Source: Candidatus Zixiibacteriota bacterium (GTDB lineage Bacteria; Zixibacteria; MSB-5A5; GN15; FEB-12). Taken from it: 7,902 nt of DNA. Made by a program: the position numbers and the translations under genes. This document shows positions 6,593 through 7,902 of this stretch, piece by piece (positions within the stretch are counted from its first letter, which is position 1; every line of letters begins with the position of its first letter). The notes below the pieces were generated by a model. The model was not told where the DNA came from. It saw nothing but the letters and a program-made list of their open reading frames with translations, and searched no databases. Location: the NCBI GenBank assembly GCA_023132995.1, contig JAGLXI010000217.1, positions 1 through 7,902 on the forward strand. The letters run 5' to 3'.

Positions 6593-7627
6593 ATCACTCT
6601 CGTTGAACAGGCTGGCAACTTCCTCGGCGGCTCTCTCCACGGATATCGTCAGCATACATTCACACCTGTTCGGCGGACAGTGGCACTCTTTGTTTGTGGG
6701 AACAACTACCCTGTCGTGCGCGCCCAACGGCCCCCACCGCGCCGGGGACATCACCGCTTTGCCCGGATACAGTCCCATCACCTTGGTCCCCACGGCGACG
6801 GCCAGGTGGAGAGGACCGGTGGAATTGGCCACCACCACGTTAGCCAATGACAAGACCGCTCCCAACGTTCTCAAGTCGGTCTCGCCACAGATGTTGCGAA
6901 CCGTGATGCCCATCTCACGCGACCTCTCGTCGATGATATGGCCTTCCTTCTCCGAACCGGAGAGGAGCACCTGGTATCCCGATGCCACGAGTGTCTCGTA
7001 GAGCTGCAGAAAGCGGTCAAGCGGCCAGCGCTCGGCGGATCCGCCGGAACCGGGATGCAGCACGATGAACTCTCCTTCCACCCCCGCTTCCTTGAGAATC
7101 CGGCGGGCGTTGTTGGTCTCCTTCTGGCGCGGATAGACCATCGGCGACTGGATTGTCACTCCCTCCCTGAAGAACTTGAGGAAATCCAGATTGTACTGGT
7201 ACTCGTGTTTCTTGTTAGATCGGCGGCTGTGCAGGAGATGATGATTGAAAAACACGGAATGGAATCGCCCGGCCGTGCCGATCCGCGTGGGGATGCTCGC
7301 CTTGTGAAACAGTTGGCAGACGTGCCGTTCCGGAAATAATGCAACCACCACACGATAGTCGGCCTGGCGTATTTTTTGCAGCAGGTCCTTCTTGTAGAGC
7401 CGATCCGAGACAAGCTGTTTGTTTAATACTCGCACGATGCCGTCGATACGATCATTGTTCTCCAGAATCGGGGACGCGTACAACGAGGCCAGCACCTCCA
7501 CCCTGCATTGGGGGTATCGGGCCTTGATAGTCGCCACAAACGGCAGGGCCAGGATAAGGTCTCCCAGCCGATCAGTGCGGCTGATAAGAATGCGGTCACC
7601 GGGGGACAGATCGACCGGTTTAGTCAC
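6590..7627 (-). CDS. Glycosyltransferase family 9, heptosyltransferase-like
   Basis: Family 9 glycosyltransferase (GT-B fold, cytoplasmic side of the inner membrane); known members add heptose or related sugars to the inner core of lipopolysaccharide. The protein has 345 residues, normal for the family. The N-terminal acceptor-side domain opens with ILISRTDRLGDLILALPF (13-30), the family hallmark. The nucleotide-sugar domain starts with IVLHPGSGG (188-196) followed by ERWP, and has CGETDLRTLGAVLSLANVVVANSTGPLHLA (247-276). The usual Asp of the DTG or DSG motif reads Ser in NSTGP, as in a subset of the family. A Cys cluster, CHCPPNRCECM (315-325), lies near the C terminus. Start: GTG at 7627, with AGGTGA 6 nt upstream and a GTGA overlap with the stop of the preceding gene; the in-frame TTG at 7633 sits too close to the ribosome site. 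The sugar and the position in the core cannot be assigned, so WaaC/WaaF/WaaQ naming is not justified. Confidence 0.92.
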   Translation of the reverse strand: MTKPVDLSPGDRILISRTDRLGDLILALPFVATIKARYPQCRVEVLASLYASPILENNDRIDGIVRVLNKQLVSDRLYKKDLLQKIRQADYRVVVALFPERHVCQLFHKASIPTRIGTAGRFHSVFFNHHLLHSRRSNKKHEYQYNLDFLKFFREGVTIQSPMVYPRQKETNNARRILKEAGVEGEFIVLHPGSGGSAERWPLDRFLQLYETLVASGYQVLLSGSEKEGHIIDERSREMGITVRNICGETDLRTLGAVLSLANVVVANSTGPLHLAVAVGTKVMGLYPGKAVMSPARWGPLGAHDRVVVPTNKECHCPPNRCECMLTISVERAAEEVASLFNESD

Positions 7628-7642
7628 TTGCAATCACCTTCC
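7624..7642 (-). promoter_or_regulatory. Coupled stop/start (GTGA) and ribosome site between the two glycosyltransferase genes
   Basis: The GTG start (7627-7625) and the TGA stop of the upstream gene (7626-7624) share bases as GTGA. GGAAGGTGA (7642-7634) gives a strong ribosome site 6 nt before the GTG. This is the classic arrangement for translational coupling and fixes the start codon. Confidence 0.75.
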
Positions 7643-7902
7643 GAAGACTCCCGTTGTCTTTCCATATCTTTCAGTTTAGCGTACTTCACCAGGACCGCAA
7701 GGGACGAAAGAACCGAAACAAGAAACCCTTCCCGGCCGTCGCGGAATCCCTGTCTGGAAACATAGTGGGCAATGAACGACACCAGGGGCCGGATGACAAG
7801 ATCAAACCAGGTGGTTCTTCTGCCTTTTCGATAGGCTTCCTCAGCGCCGAGGGTGGTGTAGCGGTTGGACTTGTCCAGGTAGTGCTCCAGCGAAGGGTAA
7901 CT
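7624..7902 (-). CDS. WaaE/KdtX-like family 2 glycosyltransferase, C-terminal 92 residues only
   Basis: Only the last 92 residues are inside the window; the 5' part, with the catalytic GT-A domain, lies beyond the right edge. The visible tail matches the conserved C-terminal part of WaaE/KdtX-type LPS core glucosyltransferases: an EHYLDKSNRYTTLGAEEAY segment, then a basic KGRRTTW turn, a hydrophobic RPLVSFIAHYVSRQGF segment, the DGREGF motif, a second hydrophobic run (LVSVLSSLAVLVKYAKL) and a charged end. In this family these segments are amphipathic or membrane-associated and hold the enzyme at the inner leaflet, where the LPS core is built. It overlaps the next gene by 4 nt (GTGA), so the two enzymes are probably made together. 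The sugar transferred and the overall length cannot be judged from this piece. Confidence 0.82.
   Translation of the reverse strand, partial: SYPSLEHYLDKSNRYTTLGAEEAYRKGRRTTWFDLVIRPLVSFIAHYVSRQGFRDGREGFLVSVLSSLAVLVKYAKLKDMERQRESSEGDCK

Noticed and set aside
6574..6618. ATG at 6618 as start of rel
   Set aside because: It would overlap the upstream gene by 29 nt and add residues atypical of Rel, while ATG 6573 has its own ribosome site.
7339..7765. Small plus-strand frames opposite the start of the family 9 gene and the end of the WaaE-like gene
   Set aside because: They overlap two coding ends joined by a convincing GTGA coupling and have no family resemblance.

Overview
The window reads as ordinary chromosomal DNA from a moderately GC-rich, Gram-negative bacterium. 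The Gram-negative call rests on two lipopolysaccharide-type glycosyltransferases and an exported metallopeptidase. One bifunctional Rel/SpoT enzyme, an XerD-like recombinase and a secreted M28 peptidase with a PDZ tail would fit the deltaproteobacterial or Fibrobacteres-Chlorobi-Bacteroidetes side of the tree (for example candidate phyla such as Zixibacteria). That placement is a weak inference from gene content; no rRNA or tRNA is present to test it.

There are seven protein genes in three transcription units. Unit 1 (minus strand, from 2405 down to the left edge) is comF, then xerD, then a pseudo-receiver/GGDEF protein that runs off the window. The genes are tightly packed: comF and xerD are 10 nt apart, and the GGDEF gene starts inside the 3' end of xerD. 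Unit 2 (plus strand, 2649-4412) is a single secreted M28 zinc aminopeptidase-like gene, divergent from comF, with a good sigma-70-like promoter at 2570-2598. Unit 3 (minus strand, from the right edge down to 4435) is the 3' end of a WaaE-like family 2 glycosyltransferase, then a family 9 (heptosyltransferase-like) glycosyltransferase joined to it by a GTGA stop/start overlap, then a full-length Rel/SpoT (p)ppGpp synthetase/hydrolase 16 nt further on. Units 2 and 3 converge, with only 22 nt between their stop codons.

Functionally, unit 3 couples outer-core polysaccharide assembly to the stringent response by position. Unit 1 puts a DNA-uptake-associated protein, a chromosome-dimer-resolution recombinase and a probably degenerate c-di-GMP-type signalling protein together. 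Unit 2 would digest peptides outside the cytoplasm.

I found no CRISPR array, insertion sequence, RNA gene, prophage or clearly new system. The points most worth a second look are the AGDDF signature in the GGDEF protein, an RFHD variant of the RxKD motif in Rel, the nested start of the GGDEF gene, and the placement of rel behind LPS core genes.
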